Below, one piece after another: positions 15,683 to 25,143 of a DNA stretch of 43,838 nucleotides (position 1 is its first letter; each line of letters begins with the position of its first letter). The notes under the pieces are model-generated. The model was not told the origin of the DNA. It saw only the letters and a list, made by a program, of their open reading frames with translations, and searched no databases. A program made the position numbers and the translations under genes. This stretch comes from Hwanghaeella sp. (GTDB lineage Bacteria > Pseudomonadota > Alphaproteobacteria > UBA8366 > Aestuariispiraceae): positions 1 through 43,838 of the forward strand of contig JANQIT010000155.1 in NCBI GenBank assembly GCA_028282025.1, given 5' to 3'.

Positions 15683-16435
15683 TTAGCACGTGTAGTTCAT
15701 GCCGATGCGGCCGCCATCGACATATATCGTTTCGCCCGTGATGTAGCTTGCCTTCTCACTGGCCAGGAAGGCGACCACATTGCCGATTTCCCGAGGGGCG
15801 CCAACGCGTTTCAGCGGGGTCCGCGACATGACCATCGCCATGGCTTCGGGATTCGCGTTCACGCCGGCCATCATGGCGGTATCGACAGAGCCCGGCCCGA
15901 CTGCGTTCACCCTTATGCCATGCGGCGCCAACGCCAGGGCGGACGCCTTGGTCAACTGCATGACCCCGCCCTTGGAGGCGCAGTAGGCGGCAATCGTGGG
16001 GATGGCGACGTGCGCGTTGATCGAGGACATGTTCACGATTGAGCCTTCGATGCCCTTCTCCACCATCGTTTTGGCCGCACGCTGCAAGGCGAGAAAGGTG
16101 CCTGTCAGGTTCACGTCGATTACCTGGCTGAACTGTTCCAGCGTGGTTTCCAGAAAAGGTCCGGGGACGGCGATGCCGGCATTGTTGACGAGGATTGAGA
16201 CGGGGCCGAGTTCGGTCTCCACACGGTCGAACAGGGCGTCGATCTGCGCCGGGTCGCCCATATCGCAGGAGAGCCCGACCGCACCGCCGCCGAGTTTCAC
16301 CGCGGCCTCTTCGACTGCGCCCCCGTTGATGTCCGCAAGCACGACCCGCGCGCCGTCTTCCGCCAATGCCTCACCGCAGGCATAGCCGATACCTTGTGCG
16401 CCTCCGGTGACCAGGGCAATCGGTTTATCCGTCAT
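15683..16435 (-). CDS. SDR-family NAD(P) oxidoreductase (FabG-like)
   Basis: 250 residues, complete classical SDR: VTGGAQGIGYACGEAL at the N-terminus, NNAGIAVPG, the catalytic MSSINAHVAIP and AYCASKGG, and C-terminal ITGETIYVDGG. Short FabG-like enzymes oxidise secondary alcohols or reduce ketones; in this operon a hydroxyacid or hydroxyacyl step is likely. Its start overlaps the hyuB stop by 4 bases, so the two are translationally coupled. Confidence 0.93.
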   Translation of the reverse strand: MTDKPIALVTGGAQGIGYACGEALAEDGARVVLADINGGAVEEAAVKLGGGAVGLSCDMGDPAQIDALFDRVETELGPVSILVNNAGIAVPGPFLETTLEQFSQVIDVNLTGTFLALQRAAKTMVEKGIEGSIVNMSSINAHVAIPTIAAYCASKGGVMQLTKASALALAPHGIRVNAVGPGSVDTAMMAGVNANPEAMAMVMSRTPLKRVGAPREIGNVVAFLASEKASYITGETIYVDGGRIGMNYTC

Positions 16436-18102
16436 CGATCTCTCTCTCCTAACTCATGTTCCTCAAGCCGGTAGTCGGCTCTGGCCTGTTGCGGGGTAAT
16501 GTAGCCGGCTTCGAGGTCGGCCTTGACCAGATCGCGGGACCGCTTCCCCGGATCGCCGTAGCCGCCCCCTCCCGGAAGCCCCAGCACAAGGCGGGATCCG
16601 CTTGGAACTTTCTGGCGTCCCTTGCTGCGCAGCACCGTGCCGTCCGCCAGGGCGACGGACCCCGGTGCGCCGGGACCCCCGCCGTCCCGGCCCCGCGCCG
16701 GATTTTCGACCCGGTCGAACATGGCGTTGAAGTAGAATTCATATCCGTCGCGGGGTTCGATTTCTATGGTTTGGCCCAATCCGCCGCGATGAGCGCCCGC
16801 GCCGCCCGAGCCGCCGCGCAGGTCCTTGCGCCAAACGACGATGGGGCCGACATGCTCGGTCGCCTCGATGCTCATGGTCTTGACACCGGACGGAAACGCC
16901 GTGGCCGAAAGCCCGTCCAGCGATGGACGCGCGCCGGCGCCGCCGGAGTTGAACAGCAGCATTTCCGCGCTTTCGAATCCCTGGTCCGGCTGCACGGGCC
17001 GGGCGCTGATCTGAATGTTCCAAAGCGCACTGGCGCCTTCCGCCGGCACCGTGCCCGGCATACATTTGTGAAGCGCGCCGAGCGCGACATCGGGAACCAG
17101 ATGGCCCAGGACGTGCCGGACGGAAACCGGGGCGGGGCGGCTGGCGTTCAGTATGCACCCTTCGGGGGCGGTGATCTCGAACGGTTCCAAGGACCCGGTA
17201 TTGTTGGGCACTTCGGGCGCGATGGCGCATTTAAGGCCATAGCATGCATAGGCCCGCGTATAGACCATCGGGACATTGACGCCGAACGCGCTCATGCCGC
17301 TGGTGCCTGCGAAGTCGGCGACCAGCCTGTCGCCGTCGATATGCAGGGCCACCTTCATATGGACCGGAATGTCGTATCCATCCACATGCATGTCATTTCG
17401 ATAGGCGCCGTCGGGCAGGGCGTTTATGCAGGCGCGCGTGGCGCTGCGGCTGGTGTCAATGATGAAGTCCGAAAGTCCTTCCAGGTCGTCGATCTGAAAT
17501 TCGTTCAGCATTTCCTGGAGCCGGCGGTCCCCGGCCTCGTTGCAGGCCGCCAGCGAATACAGATCGCCCACGACGGCGTCCGGCGCGCGGACGTTCGCGC
17601 GGATGAACTTCAGAACAATTTCAGAAACCTCGCCCCTCTCGGCGAATTTCGTGATCGGGATGAGCAGGCCCTCTTCGTGCACGTCGCCTGCGTCCGGCCC
17701 AAATCCGCGCCCGCCGATATCGACGACATGGGCGGTGCTGGCGAAGTAGCCGACATGGACGCCGCCCCGAAAGACCGGGGAGACCACGGTCACGTCATGG
17801 AGGTGGCCGGTTCCCTTCCAGGGATCGTTCGTCAGATAGACGTCCCCCTCGTAGATATTCTCCTGGCCGATTTCGGCGACGAAGTGGAGGACGCTTTCCG
17901 CCATGGCGTTGACGTGGCCGGGCGTTCCCGTGACGGCCTGGGCCATCATACGGCCGCGCAGGTCGAACAATCCGGCCGACAGGTCGCCGGCTTCCCGGAC
18001 CGAGGTGGAGAAGGCCGTGCGGATCAACGTGGTCGCCTGTTCTTCGACAACGGCGATCAGCCGGTTCCACATGATCTGATAGTCGATGGTCTCTGTCTTC
18101 AT
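16432..18102 (-). CDS. hyuB: Hydantoinase/oxoprolinase B-type subunit
   Basis: 556 residues, the normal size of the HyuB family. Typical stretches are MWNRLIAVVEEQATTLIRTAFS at the start (read in two parts), DLSAGLFDLRGRMMAQA, GTPGHVNAM, YLTNDPWKGTGHLHDV, and C-terminal GGSGGAGAHRGG and LGLPGGGGYGDP. With HyuA it forms an ATP-dependent amidohydrolase that opens cyclic amides or ureides (hydantoins, 5-oxoproline, caprolactam); some members are instead acetone or acetophenone carboxylases. Its first bases overlap hyuA by 4, a firm sign of co-assembly. The exact ring cannot be told from sequence. Confidence 0.93.
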   Translation of the reverse strand: MKTETIDYQIMWNRLIAVVEEQATTLIRTAFSTSVREAGDLSAGLFDLRGRMMAQAVTGTPGHVNAMAESVLHFVAEIGQENIYEGDVYLTNDPWKGTGHLHDVTVVSPVFRGGVHVGYFASTAHVVDIGGRGFGPDAGDVHEEGLLIPITKFAERGEVSEIVLKFIRANVRAPDAVVGDLYSLAACNEAGDRRLQEMLNEFQIDDLEGLSDFIIDTSRSATRACINALPDGAYRNDMHVDGYDIPVHMKVALHIDGDRLVADFAGTSGMSAFGVNVPMVYTRAYACYGLKCAIAPEVPNNTGSLEPFEITAPEGCILNASRPAPVSVRHVLGHLVPDVALGALHKCMPGTVPAEGASALWNIQISARPVQPDQGFESAEMLLFNSGGAGARPSLDGLSATAFPSGVKTMSIEATEHVGPIVVWRKDLRGGSGGAGAHRGGLGQTIEIEPRDGYEFYFNAMFDRVENPARGRDGGGPGAPGSVALADGTVLRSKGRQKVPSGSRLVLGLPGGGGYGDPGKRSRDLVKADLEAGYITPQQARADYRLEEHELGERDR

Positions 18103-20186
18103 TGGGCCGCGTCCTTCCGCACCAGCAACAGGGAACCGTCCGATTGTCCGATCACCGAATAGCCGGACGTGACGATGGTCGTGGTTTCGTCTTCGACGAC
18201 GACCGCGGGCCCTTCGACCCGGACGCCCGGGGCGATCGCCTTCCGTTCCACCTCTGTTGCGTTCACATGGCTGCGCAAGGCGGCGTCGAAGAAGGAGCGC
18301 TCGCCGCTCCGTGCGGCGGGCTCACCCGTCAGAATGCTCTCCACATCCGGCCTTTTGGGCAACACGGTCCGAACATTCACGGACCAGTTCGTCACCTCTA
18401 TCGCAAGACCGTCAATCGTCCGCCCGAACAGATCCCTATACGCCCGTTCGAACGTGCCGCGCAGCGTCTCCACCGCTTCGGTGTCGAAAGGCTTGAACGG
18501 CAGGAAGACGGGAATCTCCCAACCTTGCCCGGAATAACGCATCATCGCTGTTACGGTCTTCTCGGTTTCCGCGTCTGCCGCCCCTAACTGGACGAATCCC
18601 AGGGCTTCCGACTCCAAGCTGTTCAAGCTTGTGTTCACGGCGTCGATGTCGAACGCGTCCAAGCGTTGGAACAGGCCCTTGGTCGCTTCGTATGAAAAGG
18701 GCGCCTTGAGGAAGCCGACAGCCGATCCCACCCCGGCCGCCGGCGGAATCAACAGCGATGCTATGCCCAGTTTCTCGCAAAGGCGGCAGGCGTGCAGCGG
18801 CGCCCCGCCGCCGAACGCGATCATCGTAAAAGCCTCTATGTCACGGCCGTTTTCAACCGTGTGAACCCTGGCGGCGTTGGCCATATTCTCATCGACCATC
18901 TCGGTGATGGCGAAGGCTGCGTCCTCCTTTTCAAGGCCGGTCGGTTCGCAGAGTTCAGCGTTCAAAACCCAGGCGGACAAGTCTCCGGATAAGGGGATTG
19001 CCCCGCCCGCGAAATTGTCCGCGTCCAGACGGCCGAGCAACAGGTTTGCGTCCGTGACGGTCGGTTTGTCCCCACCCCTCTGATAACAGGCGGGGCCGGG
19101 TTCGGACGCCGCGCTTTTGGGGCCGACGCGGATCTGCCCCATGGAATCGACATGGGCGATTGATCCGCCGCCGGCCCCGATTTCGACCATTTCAACGACA
19201 GGGGTCGACACCGGCATGCCGGACCCTTTCTTGAAGCGATAGGTCCGGGCCACTTCGAAACTACCCGTCGTTTTCGGGGCCCCGTCTTCGATCAGGCAGA
19301 TTTTCGCCGTCGTTCCTCCCATGTCGAACGACATGACCTTCTCAAACCGGTGTGCGCGGGCGAAATCCGCGGCGAAGATGGCGCCGCCCGCCGGTCCGGA
19401 TTCCAACAGACGAACGGGTTGCTCCATAGCGGTTTCCACGCTGATCAATCCGCCGCCGGAATGCATCATGAAAACCGGGGCGTCGATCCCGATGTCCCGC
19501 AGCCGCGTCACCAGACGGCCGAGATAGTCCGCGACCTGGGGCTGCACATAGGCGTTGGCGATCACCGTGTTGAACCGTTCGAACTCCCGCATCTGCGGCG
19601 AAACGACCGACGAAAGAGAAATCGACAGATCCGGCTTCGCTTCCTTAAGGGCTGCGGCAACCGCTCTTTCGTGCGCGGGGTTCGCATAAGCATGCATGAA
19701 GCCGATGGCGACCGCCTCGTACCCGCCTTCGACAATGCGTGTGACGAGATCGGAAACATCCTCTGCATTCAGCGGAAGCAGCACGACGCCCTCTGCGGCG
19801 ACGCGTTCCTTCACGGTATAGCGGTGCGGCCGCGAGACGAGAGGCTGGGGAAGCTGAAGGTTCAGGTCGTATTGTTCAAAACGGTTTTCCGACCGCATTT
19901 CCACGACATCGCGAAAACCATCCGTGGTTACGAAGGCCAATTTCGCACCACGCCGTTCGATCAACGCGTTGGTAACCAGGGTCGTTCCATGAATGACCTG
20001 TGCGATTTCCGATACGTCGATCCCGGCGAGGTCGGCGGCTTGCCGGACGCCGTCCAGTATCGCCTGTTCGGGCTGGCTGTAGTTCGTCAGGACTTTGCAG
20101 GTCGCCATCCCGCCCGCATGTTCCAGCGCTACGTCCGTAAAGGTGCCGCCGATATCGACGCCGACTCTGGTCTGTCCCGTTGCCAT
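18099..20186 (-). CDS. hyuA: Hydantoinase/oxoprolinase A-type subunit (ATP-binding)
   Basis: 695 residues. The N-terminal domain begins GVDIGGTFTDVALEHAG, the phosphate-1 motif of the ASKHA-type ATPase fold in hydantoinase A proteins. IHGTTLVTNALIERRGAK and ERFNTVIANAYVQPQV follow, then the second nucleotide part MSFDMGGTTAKICLI and the adenosine region AFGGGAPLHACRL. It provides ATP-driven activation of the lactam or ureide carbonyl, for cleavage with HyuB. The start follows AGGGAACG, 15 bases after the FAD oxidase stop. A carboxylase function (acetone carboxylase style) is a less likely alternative, because the third small subunit and typical neighbours are absent. Confidence 0.94.
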   Translation of the reverse strand: MATGQTRVGVDIGGTFTDVALEHAGGMATCKVLTNYSQPEQAILDGVRQAADLAGIDVSEIAQVIHGTTLVTNALIERRGAKLAFVTTDGFRDVVEMRSENRFEQYDLNLQLPQPLVSRPHRYTVKERVAAEGVVLLPLNAEDVSDLVTRIVEGGYEAVAIGFMHAYANPAHERAVAAALKEAKPDLSISLSSVVSPQMREFERFNTVIANAYVQPQVADYLGRLVTRLRDIGIDAPVFMMHSGGGLISVETAMEQPVRLLESGPAGGAIFAADFARAHRFEKVMSFDMGGTTAKICLIEDGAPKTTGSFEVARTYRFKKGSGMPVSTPVVEMVEIGAGGGSIAHVDSMGQIRVGPKSAASEPGPACYQRGGDKPTVTDANLLLGRLDADNFAGGAIPLSGDLSAWVLNAELCEPTGLEKEDAAFAITEMVDENMANAARVHTVENGRDIEAFTMIAFGGGAPLHACRLCEKLGIASLLIPPAAGVGSAVGFLKAPFSYEATKGLFQRLDAFDIDAVNTSLNSLESEALGFVQLGAADAETEKTVTAMMRYSGQGWEIPVFLPFKPFDTEAVETLRGTFERAYRDLFGRTIDGLAIEVTNWSVNVRTVLPKRPDVESILTGEPAARSGERSFFDAALRSHVNATEVERKAIAPGVRVEGPAVVVEDETTTIVTSGYSVIGQSDGSLLLVRKDAAQ

Positions 20187-20201
20187 TGTTCGGTTCGTTC
20201 C

Positions 20202-21476
20202 CTAAAGGCTTTTCAGAATCTGGTTTACCGTGAACGCCGCTTGGTACAGGCGGGACATCACGGGGGCGGATGCAACGGGCGCGACGTCGGTGATCGGCAG
20301 AGGCAGATCCTCTTCCCGTCCGCCGGCCAGCAACTCCGCCATCGCCTTACCGAACATCGTGCCCGGCGTTATGCCGCGCCCGTTGTAGCCGATAGGCGTG
20401 TACAGGCCGTCTGCAAGGCGGTGAATCCGGGGCAGGTGGTCGGGTGTCATGGCGATCCGCCCGTGCCAGGAATGTTCGAATTCCACTGTCCCCAATTCCG
20501 GGAAAAGGCGTCGCAGGTTGCGGGCCGCCCAGCGGCGGGAAAGGCCTGAAAGCCCGCCGATCACCGTTCCCATCGACCCGATGATGATCCGCCCGAACGC
20601 GTCGCGCCGGATTGAGAACATGATCGGGCCGGTATCCCAAAGGCCCTGCCCCTCCTTCAAGATATGGGCGGCGGCGTCACCCAGGGGCGCGGTGGCGAGT
20701 TGGAAATAGTGAATCCTGGTAAAGGTCTTCCGAAGGTCCGGCCACAGGTCGTCCGTGTAGGCGTTCGTACCAAGCACGATCCATTTCGACGAGACTTCAC
20801 CCTTGTCCGTCTCGACGATCCAGCGCGCGCCGTCCCTGCGTAACTTTGTGGCCTTTACGCCGGTGGCGATCCGTGCGCCGGCCGCGGTGGCCGCGCGCGA
20901 CAGCCCGCGCACATAGCCCATTGGGTTGATCGTTCCCGCGCGGTGGTCCAGCAATCCGCCGAAGAACGCGGTGCTGCCGATCTTTCGCGCGGCCTGATCC
21001 CGGTCCAGCAGATCGACGGGAGCGCCAAGACGACGCCATTCTTCGGCGCGGCGTTCCAGATCTTCGAACCCTTTGGGTGAATGGGCCGCATGGATCGTGC
21101 CTGTGCGGGTTGCCTCGCATCGGATCTGATGTCGTTCGATCAAGGACTGAACATATTCCGGCGCGTTCCCCAGCACCTTGATCAGTGCGCCGCCGCGTTT
21201 GTCCCCCAGCTTCTTTCGCACATCCTGCGGCGGCAGCCACAGTCCCGCATTGACCAAGCCGACATTCCGTCCGGAGCCGCCGTAACCGATATGCTGCGCT
21301 TCGATCACCTGGCAGTCGATGCCGAGTTCGGCGGCGTGAAGCGCTGTCGAAAGACCGGTGAATCCGCCGCCGACGATTGCAAGATCGACCGAGGCGTTGA
21401 TTTTCAGGTCGGTCGACTGGGGCTCCTCGACTGCTGAAGCATCCCAGAGCGAAATTGCGGAGGAGTTTGCCATCAT
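20202..21476 (-). CDS. FAD-dependent amine/amino-acid oxidase (DAO family)
   Basis: 424 residues with the DAO fold. The FAD Rossmann motif is VDLAIVGGGFTGLSTALHAAE, read in two parts near residue 30, with VIEAQHIGYGGSGRNVGLVN after it; the GSGRN-G pattern is like gamma-glutamylputrescine oxidase (PuuB) and relatives. The C-terminal flavin segment is YTPIGYNGRGITPG. It would oxidise an amine or N-substituted amino acid to an imine, then carbonyl. Tandem ATG codons at 21476 and 21473 are taken as start; a longer frame to 21563 lacks a ribosome site and would run through the promoter. First gene of the operon, directly behind the IclR-type palindrome. Confidence 0.9.
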   Translation of the reverse strand: MMANSSAISLWDASAVEEPQSTDLKINASVDLAIVGGGFTGLSTALHAAELGIDCQVIEAQHIGYGGSGRNVGLVNAGLWLPPQDVRKKLGDKRGGALIKVLGNAPEYVQSLIERHQIRCEATRTGTIHAAHSPKGFEDLERRAEEWRRLGAPVDLLDRDQAARKIGSTAFFGGLLDHRAGTINPMGYVRGLSRAATAAGARIATGVKATKLRRDGARWIVETDKGEVSSKWIVLGTNAYTDDLWPDLRKTFTRIHYFQLATAPLGDAAAHILKEGQGLWDTGPIMFSIRRDAFGRIIIGSMGTVIGGLSGLSRRWAARNLRRLFPELGTVEFEHSWHGRIAMTPDHLPRIHRLADGLYTPIGYNGRGITPGTMFGKAMAELLAGGREEDLPLPITDVAPVASAPVMSRLYQAAFTVNQILKSL

Positions 21477-21546
21477 CGTCGGTGCCCATCCCGTCGGTGC
21501 GTGGTTCGGCAATCCACCCGAACACCCGCATCCTAGTCTTTGATCG

Positions 21547-21595
21547 ATCTTGAAGAAATCCATCTATCGTGTCAACATACGAAACAATTGTTTCG
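21547..21595 (-). promoter_or_regulatory. Operon promoter with 16-bp palindromic operator
   Basis: CGAAACAATTGTTTCG at 21580-21595 is a perfect 16-bp palindrome, extended by flanking AT/AT. Directly beside it, reading on the minus strand, TTGACA (21575-21570) and CAAGAT (21552-21547) are separated by 17 bases. The palindrome therefore touches the upstream side of the -35 element of the FAD-oxidase operon. The gene for an IclR regulator begins the other side of this gap, and IclR proteins commonly bind GAAA-N-TTTC-type palindromes. Confidence 0.65.
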
Positions 21596-21751
21596 AATGT
21601 CAGCACATATGTGATGCCGGTGTGAAACTGCTGCGATATTCCGGATCCATCCGGACAGCCCATACGTCACCGCCTTAAAGGGTGGCTTTTCCAACACAAT
21701 TTCATGCGATGGATCCGGGGAATATCCCCGGCCGGAGAGCGGGGTTTGAGT

Positions 21752-22624
21752 TCACATACCTTTCAAGGCTTTTGTGACACCCGCCGCCGCCCCCATAACC
21801 AATTCGCCGATTTCCTGGTCGCGCCCTTCGGTCAAATTGACGTCGGGAACCGACACGCCGATGGCCGCGACCGGCCGCCCATTCGGCAAACTGGCCACCG
21901 CGCCGAAGCTGTAAATCCGGTCCCGAAACTCCCCGCGGTCGAGGGCGAAGCCGCGCTCTTGCGTCTTTTCGACATCCTCGTCCATCGCCTTGAGGGAGGT
22001 GATCGTCCGTTCCGTATATTTCACGAGTTGGCCGCGTAGTTGGTGGCGGTAATGATCATAGTCAGCGGCAAGCAACGCCTTGCCGGTGCCGACGCAGTGG
22101 ATCGGCGCGCTGCCGCCAATCGGATTCCAGGACCGGATCGGCTTGGTGCTCTCAATTTTGTCGATGTAGATAACCGAAAGCGCGTCCGGCACGGCGAGGT
22201 AGATCGCCTCGCCCGTCCGGTCCGAGAGCATCCGCATTTGCGGCGCGGCGATGGACGACAGATCCAGATGTTCGACGACGGCGCGGCCCAGTTGCCAAAC
22301 CTTCATCGTCGCCGAATAGGATTTCGACTCGTCATTCCGTAAGTAGCCGAGCGCCGTAAGCGTCTGCAACAGGCGAAAGGTGTTGGATTTGCTGAGTTCC
22401 AGCTCCCGCGCAAGCTCCGACACGCCCATCCCGTTCCGCGATCTCGCCAACCGTTCCAGCACCATCAGGCCCTTGGACAGTGTGGAATCCAGTTTGACCG
22501 GGCGAGCCGCGTCTTTGTTCGGGGGAGAGTCGTTCAAGGAACCGTCGTCCGAAGTAGGTAGCGATGACAAAGGGCCTAGCAAACCGGACTTCCGGATGCA
22601 ATGCGCCGCGCCATCAAATCCCAC
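21752..22624 (-). CDS. IclR-family transcriptional regulator
   Basis: About 290 residues. After a ~40-residue lead, the winged helix is seen in LSKGLMVLERLA and MGVSELARELELSKSNTFRLL (two parts), then LTALGYLRND. The C-terminal effector domain has the usual GEAIYLAVPDALSVIYIDKIES, PIHCVGTGKALLAA and ERGFALDRGEF. IclR proteins respond to pathway intermediates and act as repressors or activators. The GTG at 22624 is used as the start, but a later one is possible because the lead is long. It lies 87 bases after bisC-like on the same strand and just before the operon, so it is the obvious local regulator. Confidence 0.92.
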   Translation of the reverse strand: MGFDGAAHCIRKSGLLGPLSSLPTSDDGSLNDSPPNKDAARPVKLDSTLSKGLMVLERLARSRNGMGVSELARELELSKSNTFRLLQTLTALGYLRNDESKSYSATMKVWQLGRAVVEHLDLSSIAAPQMRMLSDRTGEAIYLAVPDALSVIYIDKIESTKPIRSWNPIGGSAPIHCVGTGKALLAADYDHYRHQLRGQLVKYTERTITSLKAMDEDVEKTQERGFALDRGEFRDRIYSFGAVASLPNGRPVAAIGVSVPDVNLTEGRDQEIGELVMGAAAGVTKALKGM

Positions 22625-22710
22625 TGGAACGGCCCTGGATGAGAGCGGCGCCGCTGATCCGCCGCCAAGGATTGCGGCTGCTTGTCCTGTTCGGTTCTAT
22701 GCGGCGTTCG

Positions 22711-25023
22711 CTACCCGGAAGATGGGCCGAGTGGCGGATCGTAGGCCCGCACCTCCGGAAGCGGGCCGGTAAATTTGGCAACCTGCACCAATGCGGATTG
22801 CGCCGCCGGTCCTTGCGAAAGATGGGACGTCCGCAAATCGTGGGTCAGCACGTTGGGATTTCCATGGCGTTCCAGATGGTCGGGGTCTCCAAGATCCGGA
22901 TCGTACCACGCGCCGGTCCACAGGAACAAAACGCCCTGGCGGATATCGTCGGTAACGACCGCGCCGGCAAGGCATCGGCCCCGTGCGTTGTGGATGCAAA
23001 CGATGTCGCCGTCGGCGATGTTCCTGTCGGCGGCGTCGCTTGGATTGATCAGAACGGGCTCCCGCCCTTTTATCTTTCGGCTCCGGCTGAACGCGCCATT
23101 GTCATACTGACTGTGAAGGCGGGTTTCCGGCTGTCCGGAAATCAAATGCAACGGGTGTTGCCGATCCGCCGATCCCAACCACTCTCTGGGCGGCAGCCAC
23201 GCCGGGTGGCCCGGACAGTCGCGATAGCCGAATCCGGCGATGACAGGGCATGCCAGTTCGATCTTGCCGCTGGCTGTTTCAAGCGGGTTGGCGTCCGGAT
23301 TTTCCCTGTAAGCCTGCAGGTACACGGCGTCGGGGGTCGGATCCTGCAGGTGGACGACATCGCCGGCCAGGAAATCTTCCCAGCCGGGGAGCGTGATGTT
23401 TGCCGTTGCGGCGCGCTTCTGCACATCCGCCCACATCTCTTGCTGCCATTCCTCGGCGCTCATGCCCCTGCTGAAGGCTTCGCCCGAAGACATCCGTTGT
23501 TCCAGTGCGGAGAAGATATCGAACTCGGTCCGGGCTTCGCCTACGGGGTCGACAATCCGGCGCATGGGAATGAGGGCATTGTCCTGTGTGCCGGCGGCGA
23601 AATCCTCGCGCTCCGGCGGGGCCGCAACCGGCAGGACGATATCGGCGTGGCGCGCGGTAGCCGTCCAGTTCACTTCATTCACAATGATTGTTTCCGGCCG
23701 CTGAAAGGCGCGGCGCAACCGGTTCAGATCCTGATGGTGGTGAAAGGGGTTTCCGCCCGCCCACCATACCATGCGAATGTCCGGGAAGACCCTGTGTTCC
23801 CCATTATACGCGTAAGCGCCGTTTGGGTTCAGAAGCATGTCCGATACCATGGCGACCGGGATATAGTCGTCGACGGGGTTGGCGCCTTGCGGAAAAGAGG
23901 GCCAATGGACCGGACGGTCGACAGTGCCGATACTGGCGTCCGCCCCGTAGCCGATGCCGAACCCGCCGCCGGGCAAGCCGATCTGCCCCAGCATGGCCGC
24001 AAGCACCACGGTCATCCAAAGCGGTTGTTCGCCGAAGTCGGCCCGTTGCAGACCCACTGCGGTGCAGATCAAGGTACGCCCGGCGGCCATGCGGCGCGCC
24101 AATTGACGAAGCGGTTCCGCGGCGATCCCGGACTGTTCCGCAGCCCAGTCGGCGTCCTTAACGATTCCGTCCGTCTCGCCCGTCAGATAGGCCGCGACGG
24201 TGTCGAAGCCGACCGTATAGCGGCCGACGAAAGCCTTGTCGTACAGGTTTTCAACCAGAAGCGTGTGGGCCAATCCCATCATAATCGCCGAGTCCGATCC
24301 CGGCCTCGGTGGATGCCATTCCGCCTGCAGCTCCTCTGACGCATCCGTCCGCAGCGGGCTGAAATTGACGAACTCGACACCGGCCGCCGCACATTTCGCC
24401 AGTTCGTCGCCCAGGCGGTGAACGGCGAGGCCGCCGCCGGAGACTTGACCATTCCTGACCGGAACGCCCCCGAACATAACGACTAGCCGGCCTTCCTTGG
24501 CGACCGTGCTCCACCGCGTCGCCCGTTTTACATGGTCGCGGAAATTACCCACGATATAGGGCATCAGGACCAGGGCGGCGTTGTAGCTATAATTTCCTTC
24601 CGAACGCACGAACCCGCCGATTGTGTTCAGGAACCTCTTCAACTGGCTTTGCGCATGATGAAAGCGCCCGGCGCTCGCCCAACCGTAGGACCCAGCGTAA
24701 ATCGCCCCGTTACCATATTCCGACCGGACACGGTTCAGTTCGTCCGCCACCAGGTTAAGCGCTTTGGTCCAGCTAACCTCGACAAACCGATCCTTGCCGC
24801 GTTCTCCATTTCCCGCGCCCGGGCCATTGTCCAGATACCCTTTTCGAACAGCCGGCCGCCGGACCCGTGCGCTGCCGTGCAGGCTGCCGGCGATATTCTC
24901 ATTTATGCGCGACGGCTGCGGGTCGTCGGGGTGGGGGTGAATGGCCGAAACCTGGCCGTCGATCACTTCCGCTAGTCCGGCGCCCCAATGGCTTGCGGTA
25001 AGGACGGACGTATCATTTGGCAT
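22711..25023 (-). CDS. Molybdopterin S/N-oxide reductase (BisC/TorA type)
   Basis: 770 residues, full length for the DMSO-reductase family branch with biotin/methionine sulfoxide reductase and TMAO reductase. GAIYAGSYGWASAGRFHHAQ contains the serine expected to ligate molybdenum (GSYGW). NEVNWTATARHADIVLPVA and the C-terminal cofactor segment with TGAWYDPDLGDP are typical. There is no twin-arginine signal and no N-terminal 4Fe-4S cysteine motif, so it is cytoplasmic like BisC. It would reduce a sulfoxide or N-oxide, requiring bis-MGD cofactor. It is divergent from the C-S lyase and upstream of iclR. Which oxide it reduces is unknown; biotin or methionine sulfoxide are family precedents only. 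Confidence 0.92.
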   Translation of the reverse strand: MPNDTSVLTASHWGAGLAEVIDGQVSAIHPHPDDPQPSRINENIAGSLHGSARVRRPAVRKGYLDNGPGAGNGERGKDRFVEVSWTKALNLVADELNRVRSEYGNGAIYAGSYGWASAGRFHHAQSQLKRFLNTIGGFVRSEGNYSYNAALVLMPYIVGNFRDHVKRATRWSTVAKEGRLVVMFGGVPVRNGQVSGGGLAVHRLGDELAKCAAAGVEFVNFSPLRTDASEELQAEWHPPRPGSDSAIMMGLAHTLLVENLYDKAFVGRYTVGFDTVAAYLTGETDGIVKDADWAAEQSGIAAEPLRQLARRMAAGRTLICTAVGLQRADFGEQPLWMTVVLAAMLGQIGLPGGGFGIGYGADASIGTVDRPVHWPSFPQGANPVDDYIPVAMVSDMLLNPNGAYAYNGEHRVFPDIRMVWWAGGNPFHHHQDLNRLRRAFQRPETIIVNEVNWTATARHADIVLPVAAPPEREDFAAGTQDNALIPMRRIVDPVGEARTEFDIFSALEQRMSSGEAFSRGMSAEEWQQEMWADVQKRAATANITLPGWEDFLAGDVVHLQDPTPDAVYLQAYRENPDANPLETASGKIELACPVIAGFGYRDCPGHPAWLPPREWLGSADRQHPLHLISGQPETRLHSQYDNGAFSRSRKIKGREPVLINPSDAADRNIADGDIVCIHNARGRCLAGAVVTDDIRQGVLFLWTGAWYDPDLGDPDHLERHGNPNVLTHDLRTSHLSQGPAAQSALVQVAKFTGPLPEVRAYDPPLGPSSG

Positions 25024-25143
25024 ATCTGGGACTTCTTTGCTGTTGCGACAGTTGTACCGATTAGTGAAACGTGCGTGCTGAATATTGACACAACACTTTT
25101 ATCCTGCCATCACATTTCCCTAAACAAGATCCGGAAACAAGCG

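Noticed and set aside
16432-20186. Acetone or acetophenone carboxylase
   Set aside because: HyuA/HyuB relatives include these carboxylases, but the small third subunit and typical neighbours are missing.
13124-21476. Ergothioneine degradation pathway
   Set aside because: A thiohydantoin ring and HyuAB-like opening would fit, but no ergothionase or thiourocanate hydratase is present; kept only as a loose alternative.
25024-25143. S-adenosylmethionine riboswitch before the C-S lyase
   Set aside because: The gap is only 120 bases and shows no stem set of a known SAM riboswitch.
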